Source: Hymenolepis diminuta (lineage: Eukaryota; Platyhelminthes; Cestoda; Cyclophyllidea; Hymenolepididae). Taken from it: a stretch of 64,000 bases of DNA. Positions 26,872 to 40,487 of this stretch are shown piece after piece; positions within the stretch are counted from its first letter, which is position 1; each line of letters opens with the position of its first letter. The notes under the pieces were generated by a model. The model made no database searches, was not told the DNA's origin, and worked only from the letters and a program-made list of their open reading frames with translations. The stretch spans positions 186,001 through 250,000 of the forward strand of contig CAADRB010000034.1 in NCBI GenBank assembly GCA_900708905.1, in the 5' to 3' direction. The position numbers were made by a program, and so were the translations under genes.

Positions 26872-26985
26872 TATGCAGAGAGAAGGGATATTGGTGGTTT
26901 ATTTGTCTTATTATGTCACTATATTAGTGACAGATAGAAATGTGCAAAAGTTAAAAACACTGTAAGCCAACATGGGAAAATAGTG
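26872..26985 (+). repeat. Degenerate direct repeat, unit 1
   Basis: AGAAGGGATATTGGTGGTTT, TATTAGTGACAGATAGAAAT and GTGCA recur about 295 bases downstream at 27165-27275. The family U copy lies between the two units. Confidence 0.45.
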
Positions 26986-27060
26986 GCCAATAAAACGCTT
27001 GTATCTGAGATATGCTCAGCCGAAACCCTATGCTGCAGGAAGAGGTAGCGGCCATTACGC
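26970..27060 (+). repeat. Dispersed repeat family U, copy 1
   Basis: ATATGCTCAGCCGAAACCCT, ATGCTGCAGGAAGAGGTAGC and GGCCATTA match 54925-55030 at roughly seven positions in ten by hand, mostly with transitions. The translated frames in both copies also look alike (YAQP...AA...G), which follows from the shared DNA and does not prove coding. Confidence 0.45.
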
Positions 27061-27164
27061 TTACCTTTGCACCACTGATCTATCTTTGTATTTTGCACAA
27101 TTTTTTAGGCCTTTATGCAGTTTTATTCCAACTTGCACTTTTATAAAAAATCCACACTTAAAGA

Positions 27165-27275
27165 GCTATATGTATGTAGGGATAGAAGGGACGTTAGCGG
27201 TTTATTAATCGCAGTAAATATTACGCAATATTACTGACAGGTAGAAACATGCGGTAATACAAGAAGCATACGTCA
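27165..27275 (+). repeat. Degenerate direct repeat, unit 2
   Basis: AGAAGGGACGTTAGCGGTTT, TATTACTGACAGGTAGAAAC and ATGCG match unit 1 at 26872-26985. Spacing suggests an old local duplication of a roughly 295-bp block. Confidence 0.45.
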
Positions 27276-27584
27276 TATTATTCTATAAAGGCTAGTAAAT
27301 TATGATTAGTAGAAATCCTCATTGGAAGGATCGAAATTACTTTTTTAATATAACAAGGTAAATAAATTATTTAATTGATTTATGTTGCAGATGGATAAAC
27401 AATCATTGACCACTTTAAATCCGATACCCAATAAGCAGACTTCTTAGTCCAATAGATGCTATAAGAATTATATTAAAAATTTTGCGTGATGAAACGAAAT
27501 CTTGTCGTTTGGACTGTCTCGGAAAGCGAGGGTAATTCCGACCGAACTTCAAACTGCAGAAGCTATTAATCTAATTTTCCTGGA

Positions 27585-27680
27585 GTCCAAATAAAATAGG
27601 ATTCTCCTGATTCCCTGACTCAAACTCCTACTGCCGAGTACTCTCTATTAAAAGCGGATAGTTTCCCTCTTAAAAATGAG
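27585..27680 (+). repeat. Dispersed repeat family W, copy 2
   Basis: ATTCTCCTGATTCCCTGACT, CAAACTCCTACTGCCGAGTA, CTCTCTATTAAAAG and GTTTCCCTC align with 15750-15835. Confidence 0.3.
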
Positions 27681-27906
27681 GCATCTTTATCTTCATACGC
27701 GTCTGGATTAATTAAAAATTGATAGTTATTTCCTGTTAAGAGAACCAAATGAATAAACAATATTACACCAACTTATCATACGTAATTTTAAATTAAACAG
27801 ACATTGTTAATAATTCTGCGTAAAAAGTTAATTTAAATAATTCAAGTCATCCATGTGGGAAAAACTAGCTTATAATCTTTATTGCATATTTCTTTATTTA
27901 AATTTG

Positions 27907-28145
27907 AGTTCATCTTGAGTGGACTCTCTTCTGTGAGCTCTGTTTTGTGTAAGTCGTGTAAACTGTTTAAGGTCATATCAGATCATGCTGCATCCTCGGC
28001 CCTTGAAAAATGTTAATTTGAAGTGGTAAGATTGACTATCATAATTAAACAGCCGATCAATAAGCATTGAAGAAAATAGATGTGATTTCGATCAGTTATT
28101 CAGGTGACGATTTATGAAACTCGAATTTTGGAACTTGAAGCAACG
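27907..28145 (+). repeat. Dispersed repeat family X, copy 2
   Basis: Aligns to copy 1 through GTGAGCTCTGTTTTG, TTTAAGGTCATATCAGATC, CCTCGGCCCTTGAAAAA, CAGCCGATCAATAAGC and CTCGAATTTTGGAAC. Begins with TTCATCTTGAGTGGACT, which copy 3 also has. Confidence 0.45.
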
Positions 28146-31100
28146 AACTGCCTCTTAAATGAACCGGAATAAGAAAATTATTTGACGCCCTTTTTCCGAT
28201 TCTCTCTCCTTACCTCCTTTTGAATTTTATCTAACCGATTTCCGTTGCTTTCTCGCATTGCTGCGGGTAATAAGAATAAAAGCAATAATTTGAATTTTAA
28301 ATACTAAATGTATATCTTTCCATTTTAACATTTTCTCCGCATATATATATGGCATTCATACTTCTTGAAATCAAATTCACAACAAAAATAAGGGAAGGAA
28401 ATAAAATCCACACATAACGATTCGAGGCAAAAAGGTTTGTATCGCCTGGCATTTTCATTCCTATGCATTTTCCTCCCCTTTTTCATCTCGAACCCAAGAA
28501 TAAAAAGAATCAGACTTTATGTGAAAATTCATTAAATGTGGCATTATCGAAATGTATTTTCAGTGTTGAGGATTCTGTGGTCGTTTCAGACACAATCGAC
28601 ACAGACCGGAAATTTTTTATAGATTTTCTTTCTCTGATGATAATGGATTTATTATTTAAAGAATTAATTTATTCAGATATTTAGGAAGAGAAGTCGGACC
28701 GTGTTGTAGCAAAATAAAACTAAGAATAAAAGTTGCAGCTAAAAGCAGAAGGTAGGGGATGTGCTAAACAGAGAAGCCGGTAGGAGGAGGTAAACATAGA
28801 AAGGATCCAGCCCATTGATCGGTGGGATCAGATACACTGATATGTACTGTTCAACAAAAGAATGATCGGAGAAGAGTTTAACTAATATTGTAATCTTTTT
28901 ACTATATATGATAATAGTGAAGTGTATTCAATGGCATTGCAATTATTGGTTATTAAATTTATTAAAACCTGGTGCAAAATTAAATAAACAATTATGGGAT
29001 TTGTTATTTATAATATAAAACCAGCATTTTTATTGACCTTAAATGAATTTGGTTGTAAAAAAATGGAAATATTGATTAGTTAATTTTGCAAAAATTGATA
29101 CCATTATTGATAATAATCAAATTTTTAAAATTATAGCAAGAATTCAGTTATTTATCAAAGTGAGACTTTTGAACCTTATTGAAAACTGTTATAACCTTAT
29201 TAGCCTCCAAATAGCCACAATCCCAGATCTCAACAGTGACACGTAATTGCCCTAACGGATATGCAAATTTTATGAATAATTAATAATAAGTTGTTTATCC
29301 ATGTATTTGAGCGTTGGATCCATCTTGAATCTTTTCTAAGGTTCCCTGAAGCTTCCAGAATAACGGTTGGTTTGCGCTGGGTCTCCGGAGTCTCAAGGTT
29401 CCAAGGCCGAGATTACATGTTTCTAACTAAATCCTTGTTGAGTTCGTTTTCGGTTTAAAATTTAAAGCTGCGCACTGAAAACGGAGATTTTCGCGGTAGC
29501 ATACTCTGATTTGGATGCTAATATGAGATATCTTTCGGAAGCTAAACTGTAAAGAATTAAGAATCACTTCCATTTTATCCTTCCCTTGTGACATGAGGAG
29601 TTGCCTTTTAACATTGTCAACGAATTGCTCATTCCCACCATTAAAATTAGCCAGGAGGTGGGAATATGAGATATTATGACGACTGCGAAAACCCTAAAAT
29701 TGAGTAGAAGAGAACTGGCTGACATTTCTGGACACCACAACTTTTGGTACGCTTTAATTAGTGAATACCTGACGAAGACTTTAATGATGGTAATGGTATA
29801 ATGGATATAATCTCAGATCCCTTTGAATACAAATTAACCAGGATTAGATGAGAGATTCCTCAGATAGGCCCAACAAGACTAAGATCAACGTAAGACCAAG
29901 GGACGTTATTTTGAAAGCATGTAATATCCTAATGATAAGAAACTGTTGCCTCTCCGGCGTTTTGTGGAATCACTTTCGATACTGTTCCTCTGGAGTGAAA
30001 AATAGGCTTGATAAAACCAATTTCCTCGATTGCCTATATTCATCATCTATTAGCTCCGATCACTTAGGTTTAGCTTGAATGAAGTTACACTAACCAAGAC
30101 ACTTGGGGATCTGACCTTGGTGGACGACGTATGAGTTCTGCACAAGAAAAGTACAAAAACCTTCTTTATACCCCTTCAGGCGGCATATTTGATTTGTCCG
30201 GTGATCAGGTAGACAAGATGAAGAACCTGATTGCTGCTTTGGCACAGTAGGCTTGGAGACATGTCGTCCTGGGACAATTTTAGGCGTGGAAGGTTCCATA
30301 CACTACCCCTGACAGATGGATGCAAATTCGTGCCATCGTTGGCCACCCCAACAGGAAGTAGAGAATTATATAATTTTTAGAAAAATTTGGAGAAACAGTG
30401 GCAGTATATGGGAATAATTCACAACAAATTGTTAAATTCATTTTTCTCCGATAAAAATTATTGATTTTATCAGACAAAACATTAGATATTTTAAGACAGT
30501 TTGTAGTGAGTCTGTTTGAAGGACCTTATATGTTCTTTATACTTTTTATAATAACCTGGTGTCCAAATAAGTATGTCAATTTCAGAATTGGGAGCAGTGC
30601 AAAATTCTGCTTAAAATATTTGTTTTAATTCATAAGTAGTTCCTAGGTCACACTGTGGAAAAAATACCAGGCTGTGTTCTTATCAGAGATTTGAGCTTAA
30701 CAGGAAGGAACAGAGCTTTCACTAGTACGACATTAACCCCAAATAGAGCATGTGTATCTTGAGCTCAGGAGTAGTCATTAAGTTCTTTATGTTAGGGAAT
30801 ATATCAAGTCTTTACATTTGGGTGACCTCAATTTTGAAGCCAGTTGATATGCCACATACTGATGCTTTAAAAGCATCTGCAACGTCATTGTTATCGTCTT
30901 ATTTCTCAAATCATTTTCCCTTCTTTTGACCGCGAAAGGAAGTATAAATAAATAACTGAATAGTTGACAAGATTGAGGTGTTGTGTCCATTCCATATCTA
31001 TATCAGCAAATCAAGTAGGCTATCAGGCAAGCAGGATTTGATCAGAAATACAATTCAAGTAAGTTATTCAAAAATGCCATAATAATGCATGAATATTCAG

Positions 31101-34100
31101 TTTAAATCAAGATAGCCACTACCGTCTTTTAGTTTAAATGAGTAAATTGTTAAATTGGTAAAGTTCTTATGTGAAGCCAAACTCTAAAAATCTATTGGTC
31201 GTTTTATCTTTTCCTTTCCAAGCTCCATATGAAAAGTATTTTTTAAGCATTATTATTTAAGTATTTTTTTATTGAAAAGTGCATTATAAATTTCTTCCCT
31301 AAAAATGAATAATTACTTTGAATTTTAATCCGTATCTGGTTTTGAAGAATTATATGGATACCTGAAGGTCGTTAATCTTGCCGAAGAATGCAGCAACTTT
31401 TCTCGAATGTCTGGAATTTTTAACCTTTACGGGATTCAAAGAAATCGATAACTCTTCATTTATTTATATTTAAAGGTGGTTATTTTCTACTTAAATGCTA
31501 GCTAAAATTTGAGTTTATTTTTTTAGTCTGGGTTATATGTGCAACAACTTTAGGTCTCTTACGTTAACAGCGTTTGACATTTCAAGAAAATGATCGAAAA
31601 ATTAAGAAATTCTCTTGAATTCGAATGAATTTTTTACTTTTCGTCCAAAAGACTTTCATTTCTTGAAATATTCGAAGCTATGTAATTTAAATGGAGTTGA
31701 ATTTGAAGACTTTTCAGCGAATATCACACTGAGAGCTGCTTTTTCATGAATAAAGACTTATAGTAGAGCCTTCTCATAACCAAATCAGTTAAAAGGAAGT
31801 GAAGATCTGGAATATTTTTAAGAGGTAGTTAATGGTAGTTAACAAGGTTGTTACAATTAGTTAACTGAGTTCTAATTGTAATGCTTAAAAGGATGCACCA
31901 TTAGTACAGCAGAGGAGAATATTTAACACTGAATATTTAAATCATCATGGGAGAGTTTCTACCTTAATTATGTAGATGGAATTAGTGCTCTAAGTATATA
32001 TAAACTATAAAACGAGAAATTGTATTTTCTGGCATACTGCTTTAAAATAGCCCTCTTTAATTCAATTAGGTCTACTTTCGGGAAATTTTAATTTAAAAAT
32101 TTATTAAAAGAGTTTTGTTTTATGGACGTGATTGAGGATCATATCTTACTGGTTTCATTTAGTGAACCGTAGCATAAAAGAATTGGATTTCGAACCAAGT
32201 GCATCCAAGCATAACTATTAAAATTTAGCTTAAAATAAAAATTATCTCTACTGGAACTTTTTATTTCATTACTGTTAATTTAAAATGTTTATATAAAATT
32301 ATGGGTTAAAATTAATTTACATTGAGGATAAAATTTCCTCTTCAACCGAGAAATCAAACAAATAATTCAACAATGACGAAGATCTGAGGAATTAAAGTGG
32401 TATATGAAGCAGCGTTTAGAGCCTCCAGTCCGATAAAGAGGTTATATATTCAGTTATTTTTGTATTCATAAAATGGTAAAATGACTTATTAACTGAGTAA
32501 CTAAGAAGATGGACAGCCAATCTCTTTTTATTTTTCAGAATATTTCTAAATTAACTGAATTATTAGTGAAATGAAAGCTCAGGATTGAGAAGTATTTGAA
32601 GTCGTTGGGTTAATTTGCACACCAATACACCAACGTACTTATTGTGCCACACAGAGCTAGTACTCTTGCATCCCTGCATCCTTAACATCATATCTAGTCT
32701 TTTCACACAAGAGGCTTTAACCAAATTATCCAACCACCTGCCTTCATTTTCCCTGAATGCAACACTGTTCTTCCCCATCTTATTACTGGAGAAAGTTTTA
32801 ATAATTGAAAATCGTGATAGCTTAACTAGACCACCTGGACCTAGGCCCTAGATCAAAGCTGCATCTTCCTCATCTAGAAATGGAACTTAAAGCAATTTCT
32901 CTCTCTTTAAACGGATGCTTGCTAAATCTATGTGACTCTTATGAAAATAGTTAGCGAAATGAACGTAAAAGAAACAAAAGTCCTGAAGATAATAATGTCT
33001 ATTGTTTATTGCGATTGTCCGATTTTTTTAATTTTTATTCTATAACTCTAGTATCCTTCCCACTCGAAGTATATTATTCAAATATAGAATCCGCTTGGGT
33101 CATGCAGAGTCATAAGACAAGTGGCTGTAGGCCTGTCATCAACTTAACTGATATAAACTAGGACTCTTAAAAAGGAAACTTTCCACATTAAGGCGTCCAA
33201 TTTTAGCTTCCTTGGTGCTTCCTCACTTAGAGCCATTTTTATAAACTTTTAGTGTTAAAATGAGGATGAAAATTTACTCGGATTAACGGTTTTCTTAACA
33301 ATGAACATATAATTTCCTCAAATTTTCTGATATGAATTTTGGAGAAACATCTAAATCTTTTACAGCAGTGTGCAAATTTGAATTTTCAAGTCTCGGATAA
33401 GTAAAAGATTCATAATGTGTTTAAGTTATTACTTCAGGATTTATCGGAAGGGCACATTCATTTATGCAAAAGCCATTAACAGCAGGATCTTAAAACCTCA
33501 AGCGTAAGAAATTTTATTAATATATGGATAATAGTGATCGAGAAATACTGGCACTTCTGCTTTAGCACAAGTCTCAAAGGTTTTAATAACGGGAAAGTAT
33601 CTGAGTGAAGCAACAGCTGACTACTATCCAACAGGGTATTAGGAAGAGTAGATAAGAAATCAGTAATGAAGTCGGGATATAGCCTTGCTTTATTTGAATT
33701 CCAGAAGCTCCGCCTCTGTGATTCCAATCCTGAAGCTAAGGATTCATATTTAAAGAAATATTATTATATTACTACATATTTTTGCTTATATTTTCAATTA
33801 CTATATAACTGTGATGGGGGATCGACGCTGCCATTCAATCATTCCATAGGTAATCAATCTTCAACTTTCAAACAAATTAAAAGTTTGTTTCTGAAACATC
33901 CTTCTTTTTCTTCTCATGAGTTAACATTCTAGCTCTATGAAATCTCTACACACTTTGAAAATAAAGATTCACTTTTCACTCCCTACTCTTCGAGTAAGCC
34001 ATTAGAAGAAAATATCTCCCTAGCTTATGCCAATTTAAGACTCTAAATCTAAAGATAGGCGTGGCGCCATCGGCAAGTCTTTAAAATTTGGTAAATTTGG

Positions 34101-36734
34101 ATGAAGTCCACTTCGGAAATCCGATGAATATGAATCATGTTAGACTATGAAAAAGCAGATTAATCCAAGCCCTTGCTCCTGAAAACCAGCATCTTCTTTA
34201 ATACTCATCTACTTACTTTATAAGCTAGACTTCAACTGAAGGCTGAAAAGAGTCCCAAAGAATAAAGTTTTCTTATGAGCAAAGAGGGAAATGGAGGTTC
34301 GTAGGAATCTTGATTTTAACTTTAATTTACCTTTCTCTCATCCTTAGTAAATTTTATATTATAAGTTATGCACGTCTTGTCGAAAGCGTATCTTTGATAC
34401 GAATTTAGATGCAAATGTACTAAGTAAAGAATAAGGCTTCTTTAAATGATATTATCTTTGATTGAAATATTTCTTCCACTCAAATTAACTGAATGAATTA
34501 ATTTTATTATCCAACTAATTCTGATTCCAAATAATTCAATTTGAAATTCCAATAGTCAACTGAATTAATTAGTCGTCTTTATTTGACCAATGACGAATCG
34601 CTTTATTCTTTCTTGCGCGCCCTCTTTTTTGTTTCCTTGTCAAAAAAGGGCAATCAAATCTATAAGACGAAGCGTCGGAAGCATCTTTGATGTCAGTAAA
34701 ATTTTTCCACTGCTACTAGAAAAGTTTGAATTTCACACGAAACTAGAATGCTTTTTTTGAAAAAGGATAATTATTGTTGTTCTTTTATAACCAAAATGAT
34801 CGATAACTTTGATCAGTTATTTAGGCCTATTTTTAAACTTATTTCCCTTTTACTGAGTCCTTTTATTGGGTTAAACGATTCCATTTTGTTGCTTAAAATA
34901 TGGTTACGCTTTTATTCATTACAAAAGAAACTGAATTTAAAATAGAACAGAATTTTTTCTACTTTGTTAAAACAATGTTTCTCGGAACAAATACCACCAT
35001 AGTTTGCTTACATATTCATTTACAAGGTGGTCGATAAGTATTTCCTTGTTTCAAGTCAACTACTTATATCATTTTGCAGACTTTTTATATAAATTGATGT
35101 AACAGAAATTTGAATAACATGAGATGTTTGAAATAAAACTGCTCGGGATTCCACTAAGTAAAAACTGGCCTTGAAGTTAGTATAACAGTTCTTGGTCGTC
35201 TTTACAACGGTATGAGTATATACTTAAGTACTTCATCACCATCTTTGAAATTGAACGAATTGTTACTAAATTGTACAGTTTTTCGATAACTCAGCAGGAT
35301 CCTAAACATTTGAAAACCTGGAGAACTTGTCAGGGAGATTCTTCTTAATCAATATATATATCTTCCACTTTGTATGATTTTATTGTAAAGAGAAATTTAG
35401 GTAACGTAATCGTATACCTTATTTTTCTTTTTAATGACAGCTACTTTTGATTACTGGTATTGGAAGTGGCAGTGGTCAGAAATTGTTGAAATTAAACCAC
35501 ACAAGTAAGAGAAGATCAACCTAGTTTAATCATCTAAGCTTTAGGATTATTTTGTGCAAGTAGCAAACCTGCCATCATGAGGACATTTCTGGCCGCACTA
35601 TTTTTCCTAGACCTATAGTAGAAATGGTCAGGTAAATGGTTCAGGTCGGTGGTGCTGCGATAATCGGCAGCCTGCTAAATCGGGTTGATGGCCATTTTTT
35701 TCATATCCTTTGATTGAATTAACAAACGCGTTGATGATAGTGCTTAATGGAAAGCCAACCAAAAGGGGCTTCGGAACGTCTTTAATCTTTCTAGGTTGAA
35801 TTATTCAACGTACGTGGAAATCAAATTTTCTACAGACAAGCGAGAATGCTTTGCCTTTCAACTGAGACGGTATTCATTGAGTACAGACAGCACTTATCCA
35901 TCCGGCAATTAAATATGGATAAAGAACAAAGTGCTCAGTCAGAAATTAGAACTTTTTTATATCGATGGCAGTTTAACGATGGAACGGTGCAAAGTTAATC
36001 TAACTGCTTATTGAACAAGTCTACTTGACGATTTGACTCATAGCTACATGAAAGATGGAGAATACCAAGTCATAATGAGTCGAATGAGAACTTTTCTTGT
36101 CGACCTTTTTAGGCATTCAACTATATGACACCATAGACACAAAATTTTTGGTACACTAAGCTTAAAGTCCACTTCCAGTTATCCAAAATAGCTAGATCCA
36201 TCGAATTGTTTTGATCAAAATAAGCCAATGAACAAATGTGTAATGTGATTTATATAAGTAACTGTAAAAAGTAACTCCTTCTGACGTTTAAATATTCAAA
36301 AACAAATTTCGAGCACAAATATAGTATTCTTCCATTACGGAATTGAAAGATTAGATTGGTACAACGATTGTCAGGAACTACTAAGCGAAACTATCATGAT
36401 TTGAATTATAAGCGGTTACAGATTCCACTGACAAAATCTTGAGTATAATTCGGATTTTAAATAAACCTATATATTACGTATAACCCTCTCATGTCTGCTT
36501 CCTGTAAAAGCTCCTTCTTATTTAACGTATTGGATTTCATATTCTCACTATGCAATCTAAGTGGTCGGATTCAATACTTATTGACCACGCACATGAACGG
36601 AATAGCTAACCACCAAGGGGACAAGCAGATTGGGTGTTTATCTTCATAGAGGCTTCGGAATTCTACTAGTACCCTTAATGCAAATAGAATATGCTGCCAT
36701 TCAACGGATTTGGACAATTTTTGTTATTTCCATG
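28146..36734. other. No gene called; several weak GC-richer patches
   Basis: A G/A-rich patch lies at 28680-28860 and a GC-richer one at 29320-29420. At 30090-30330 the - strand is open for 69 codons (VPGRHVSKPTVPKQQSGSSS) and contains an acceptor-like TTTTCTTGTGCAG. At 35560-35960 there is a patch of more balanced composition. None can be tied to a family or an exon chain. Confidence 0.45.
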
Positions 36735-36895
36735 CGGCGTTGGTGCGTTGGTCAACATGAATGTCTGTAAAATAGGAGGTCACGAGGCTGATGTTTATCA
36801 TTTCAATCCATTGATGTGGGTGGCCAATCACACTGGTTGGCCACACCCACACTAGTTCCTCATAAGAGCGGCTTCAAGATATCATCCCTCTACCT
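36735..36895 (+). repeat. tRNA-derived SINE, copy F
   Basis: Degraded A box GTTGGTGCGTTGGTCAAC near 36739-36756 and a weak B box AGGTCACGAGGCTGATG. Core GATGTGGGTGGCCAATCACA, and tail AGTTCCTCATAAGAGCGGC followed by ATCCCTCTACC. Confidence 0.55.
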
Positions 36896-37473
36896 GAATC
36901 AAGTGCTGGGCTTGGAAGGTTTTTACTGTTATTGTTGATGTTTATAAGCGTAGTTCAAATATCTATTTACGTCAAATTTTAAAAAATTACGTATTCATTG
37001 GAATATACCTACAGATATATGCTTTCAACAACCCCTAAGCATACTTTAAACCGAATTTCAAAAACTACAAGAAAGGGGAAACGTAAGACCAATGATGGCG
37101 TCAAATTTTCCAATGTCATCCCCAATCCAGTACAGAATATTTCGCATTTTTAATCATCTAACTCATTTCAAAACTTCGAAACAAAATTAGCATCCGTTCC
37201 TATCTCCAAATCCACCTGTTTAACCCAGTTTTATTTAAAGCAAAAGGATCAGCAACTGTTAATTATAAAATCGTTAGATATCACGGAAACTCTAAATGTA
37301 AAACACAAAGATTTTCGATAATAAATAAAATTCTGAAGCATTTTTCAATGAAACAGTACAATACACTACTCTAACACAAACACACATGCATTAAAATGAT
37401 TTACAATAACATTTGATCTTCATAGAATGGTTCGCACTGAAATTCCAATCTTCAAAAGACTCACTCTCTGTTT

Positions 37474-37583
37474 TCAGAGGCCGCGATACGTGGGAGTTTC
37501 CTTGCATAAATTACTCCACTGAAGCGTGAATTGAGTCGGAGCTTGACGAGTAAACTCACGTAGCTGTAGGTCGATCCACTTAC
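37474..37583 (-). other. Candidate terminal coding exon, unknown product
   Basis: The - strand shows an acceptor-like TTTGTATCTGTGTCAG ending at 37584. It is followed by 36 codons in one frame, reading KWIDLQLREFTRQAPTQ and then FTLQWSNLCKETPTYRGL, to a TGA at 37474-37476. Base composition is GC-richer than its flanks. The first exon bases GTAAGT could themselves act as a donor, so the boundary is uncertain. No upstream exon, poly(A) signal or homologous family was recognised. An open run of this length can occur by chance. Confidence 0.25.
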
Positions 37584-37793
37584 CTGACACAGATACAAAT
37601 CAACGACATTAAAACAGTAGTGGAATTCTATAATTATTACTAATTGAATAACTGTTTAATTGTACAATTATTGATGTTATATTTATGCAATCTAGTATTT
37701 TTATGCTATTTGGATCATTAATAGAACAAAAATCCCGCAAACTTACGCTATTTGATTACTTTAAGGATGACAGGTGCACCGTCACCTTGATTG

Positions 37794-38030
37794 TTTAAAC
37801 GTGGTCAATTCGGGTGTACGCTTTCTTATCTAATCAGACAAATTTGAGCTGGATTTGAAATTCAGTATTAAGAAATTGGGAGTTAATGCAAATCTTTACA
37901 CTTGAAAACCGATATCTACAATAAATTTCACCCTACTTGAAAACCCTACCCTGAAAACTATGCTCCAAACAAATACCTCAAAGATCTCAAAGAATGAAGT
38001 TTGTTGAAATCTTGGTCTCAAGACAAGAGC
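37794..38030 (+). repeat. Dispersed repeat family Z, copy 1
   Basis: Shared with 59376-59622: TTTAAACGTGGTCAATTCGG, GTGTACGCTTTCTT, AATTTGAGCTGG, TTACACTTGAAAACCGATAT and, 150 bases later, TTGAAATCTTGGTCTCAAGA. The same spacing of blocks in both copies supports one element of about 240 bp. Confidence 0.5.
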
Positions 38031-39635
38031 AAGAATGTATGGCCCGGTTGTGGATTACGAGAGCTGTGTAACAGCAAATTAGTTGCATTATATACACTTG
38101 AAGCCATATCTACTGTAAGTGGCCTATGTGTTTTTCAACCTATTTATTGACAATCAATACCATTTCAGCCCTTTCTTGTAAATAAAGGGTGAATTGGTCG
38201 TCTTCTCACTTCCAGTCACTTCCATCTTCAATAAGAAACATCGAGTCTATAATAGTTGCTGGAGCCACTGCGGTTACCTCTGATAACAATACTAAACGAC
38301 AAGAGCAAGTACTCAGAACATATGATCCAGTATTTACCTTCTGGCCCATTGCACCATCTTCGTACGACAGTCTTACAGCCATCATGTCGATGAGTATCTC
38401 ATCAATTTGATTATTTTTACTACAAATCCTGAGAATTAACTAAGTTTACTAAACTCCTTCCACTTGAATCCAAATCGGAACTTCATTTAATTTTCGGTCC
38501 CTATCCAAAAGGTGACAGAAATTTCCAAAACTACAAGTTGAGATGCAGATTTCTCAGTTACAAGTGAGCCAAATTCTCACCAGCGAGGTATCCGATGCAG
38601 AAATTCCAAAATTTTGACTATAGAATAAGAAGCTTGAAGATATTTTTTCACTAAACTGAATACGATAGGACAACCAGAGAAGTGGGTAGAATTTGGCATT
38701 GTGAACTGAGAAATGAGCGAAGAATCTTATTAGCATTTAAAATTCCGTGACGAGGTTTTCAACTTCAGAATATCAAATTGGCTACAGAATTGACGAAATT
38801 ATTTCATTAAAATGAGATATTTTTCTTAGACATTTTATGCCTCAATTTTTTCATTTTCAGAAACAGACAGGCTATAAATAAGCAGAATATAGTAACTTAA
38901 CTGTGACTCTTACCGTCTTTGAAAATCATAGCTGTCTTTTAATCCAACATTTAATCTCGTAAATACTTCCTGGTTCTGTTTCCGGAAGTTTAAGATTTTT
39001 TCGTGTGGATGGAACGGTTGTCATAGTTACGGAGTTGACCCAAAAACCCAGTTTCTGGATAAGTAAACCGGTTAACTCACTGTATCTGCACTAAACGGTC
39101 TACCTACACCGAAATGTGCGCCCTCAAAGTCTATGCGTGTCTCTAATCTGTGTATTTTCGACTGTTCACATGGCAGTTAATCAAGTATCATAAAGTTCGT
39201 GAAGGTTCTCTCCTTGGTCATTTGTTCCAATTGAAAAACGAGTCTGTCAAGGTCAAGAAATAGCAAATTATGAAGTTTGGGCACCAAGAGTCCTATTTTT
39301 TAGTTATGGAAGCATTAAGTCATATATCTTCTCACAGGAGGTATAGTTTATTTTACAATATCACAATTTTCTAATGTCATGAAGAGACTCCCATGTTTAT
39401 GGGTAAAATTATGTCCCCCATGCTCATACTTTGTTGATCGGTTGATTTAGTTTCTTGGTTAATTATGCTGCCTCATTTCACCTTGAAGTATTTTTCATAT
39501 ACGTTATATATTGAAATTACATTATCAGGAAACATGTTCAGTGCTGATTTGCCAGAGTTGAGATGAACTATTTTAATTTTAAGATCGTAATTTGCTAAAA
39601 ACAAGGTTTTTCTGGCAGACTGTGAATGTGTATAA

Positions 39636-39659
39636 ATATATATATATATATATATATAT
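39636..39659. repeat. (TA)n microsatellite, about 12 units
   Basis: Uninterrupted alternating TA. A second TA tract lies 140 bases downstream. Short open frames through the tract (YIYIYI) are artefacts of the repeat. Confidence 0.95.
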
Positions 39660-39799
39660 GTCACTCAAGGACATTTCAATTTTGCCGTTTTTATATGATC
39701 CACTAGGCCATTCTTCGGAGTTTAATTTTTATGCAATTTCGGAAACTTTCACTAGTACATTATTTATGCCTATATTTTCAATATTTCTAAAATAATTTG

Positions 39800-39815
39800 T
39801 ATATATATATATATA
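39800..39815. repeat. (TA)n microsatellite, 8 units
   Basis: Alternating TA run, preceded by TTTG and followed by TGTTATGG. Confidence 0.95.
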
Positions 39816-40487
39816 TGTTATGGTTGTGAGAGCTACCGTTGTACCACTTTTTATTGGCAGCCTATTTTATTCAAATATTTGATATTTAAAGTTAAACTGA
39901 AGTGAAATGACCTCAATGCGACTCATTAGACACAAAATGATAAAAGAGGTTGTTAAAACGTTTCTCCTCCGGTTAATTAAATGGTAACTGAAATTACTGC
40001 AAAATTACTTTCACACTTTCTTGGCGTCTTGTTCTTCAGATCTTAAAAGAGAGGACGAAAAGGACCGAATACATATCAATATTCCTTCTAAAATAGTAAA
40101 AGATCAGATTTTATTCATTTAATACATCATTATCTTCTTATTTCGGATAATATGTAGTGTTTTGGCAACAGACTTGAAACCACTTAAGCAAGTGCACTTA
40201 AGAATATGATCCTTGCATATTTTCTGGCATTTAGTCTGCAGCTGCAATCACGGAGTTATTGCAATCTCCGCTTTTGTCAATTTCCCCTTTAGATTCCCTT
40301 GATAATTATTTACTTACTGCTTGAGTATAATGATCGTAAATACTTTGTCAGTTGCCAATATTGATAACAAGGCAAAGTATGAAAAAACAGGAAGTAGAAG
40401 TTCTAGAAGGTGTTGTTCGTACCTTAACAGCAGTAACAGTCTTAATAACTCTCATTTTCTTTTAGGAAAGTGTTTTATAAAACTCAC

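Larger units (their letters stand above)
38031..40487. other. No gene seen; TA microsatellites
   Basis: AT-rich DNA with the two TA tracts at 39.6-39.8 kb. A 73-codon frame at 38189-38410 has no recognisable feature. Confidence 0.55.

Noticed and set aside
30090..30330. 69-codon minus-strand frame (VPGRHVSKPTVPKQ...) as a small gene
   Set aside because: A good internal acceptor-like site conflicts with reading straight through it, no family is recognised, and length is within chance.
35820..35910. Gypsy-like RNase H resemblance (KRECFAFQLRRY in a + frame)
   Set aside because: The catalytic aspartates and flanking RT motifs are absent and stops interrupt the frame, so there is not enough to call a retrotransposon.
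36690..36760. Possible reverse transcriptase fragment around TGCCATTCAACGG
   Set aside because: No FxDD/YxDD motif or continuous frame; the following bases are better explained as a SINE head (copy F).
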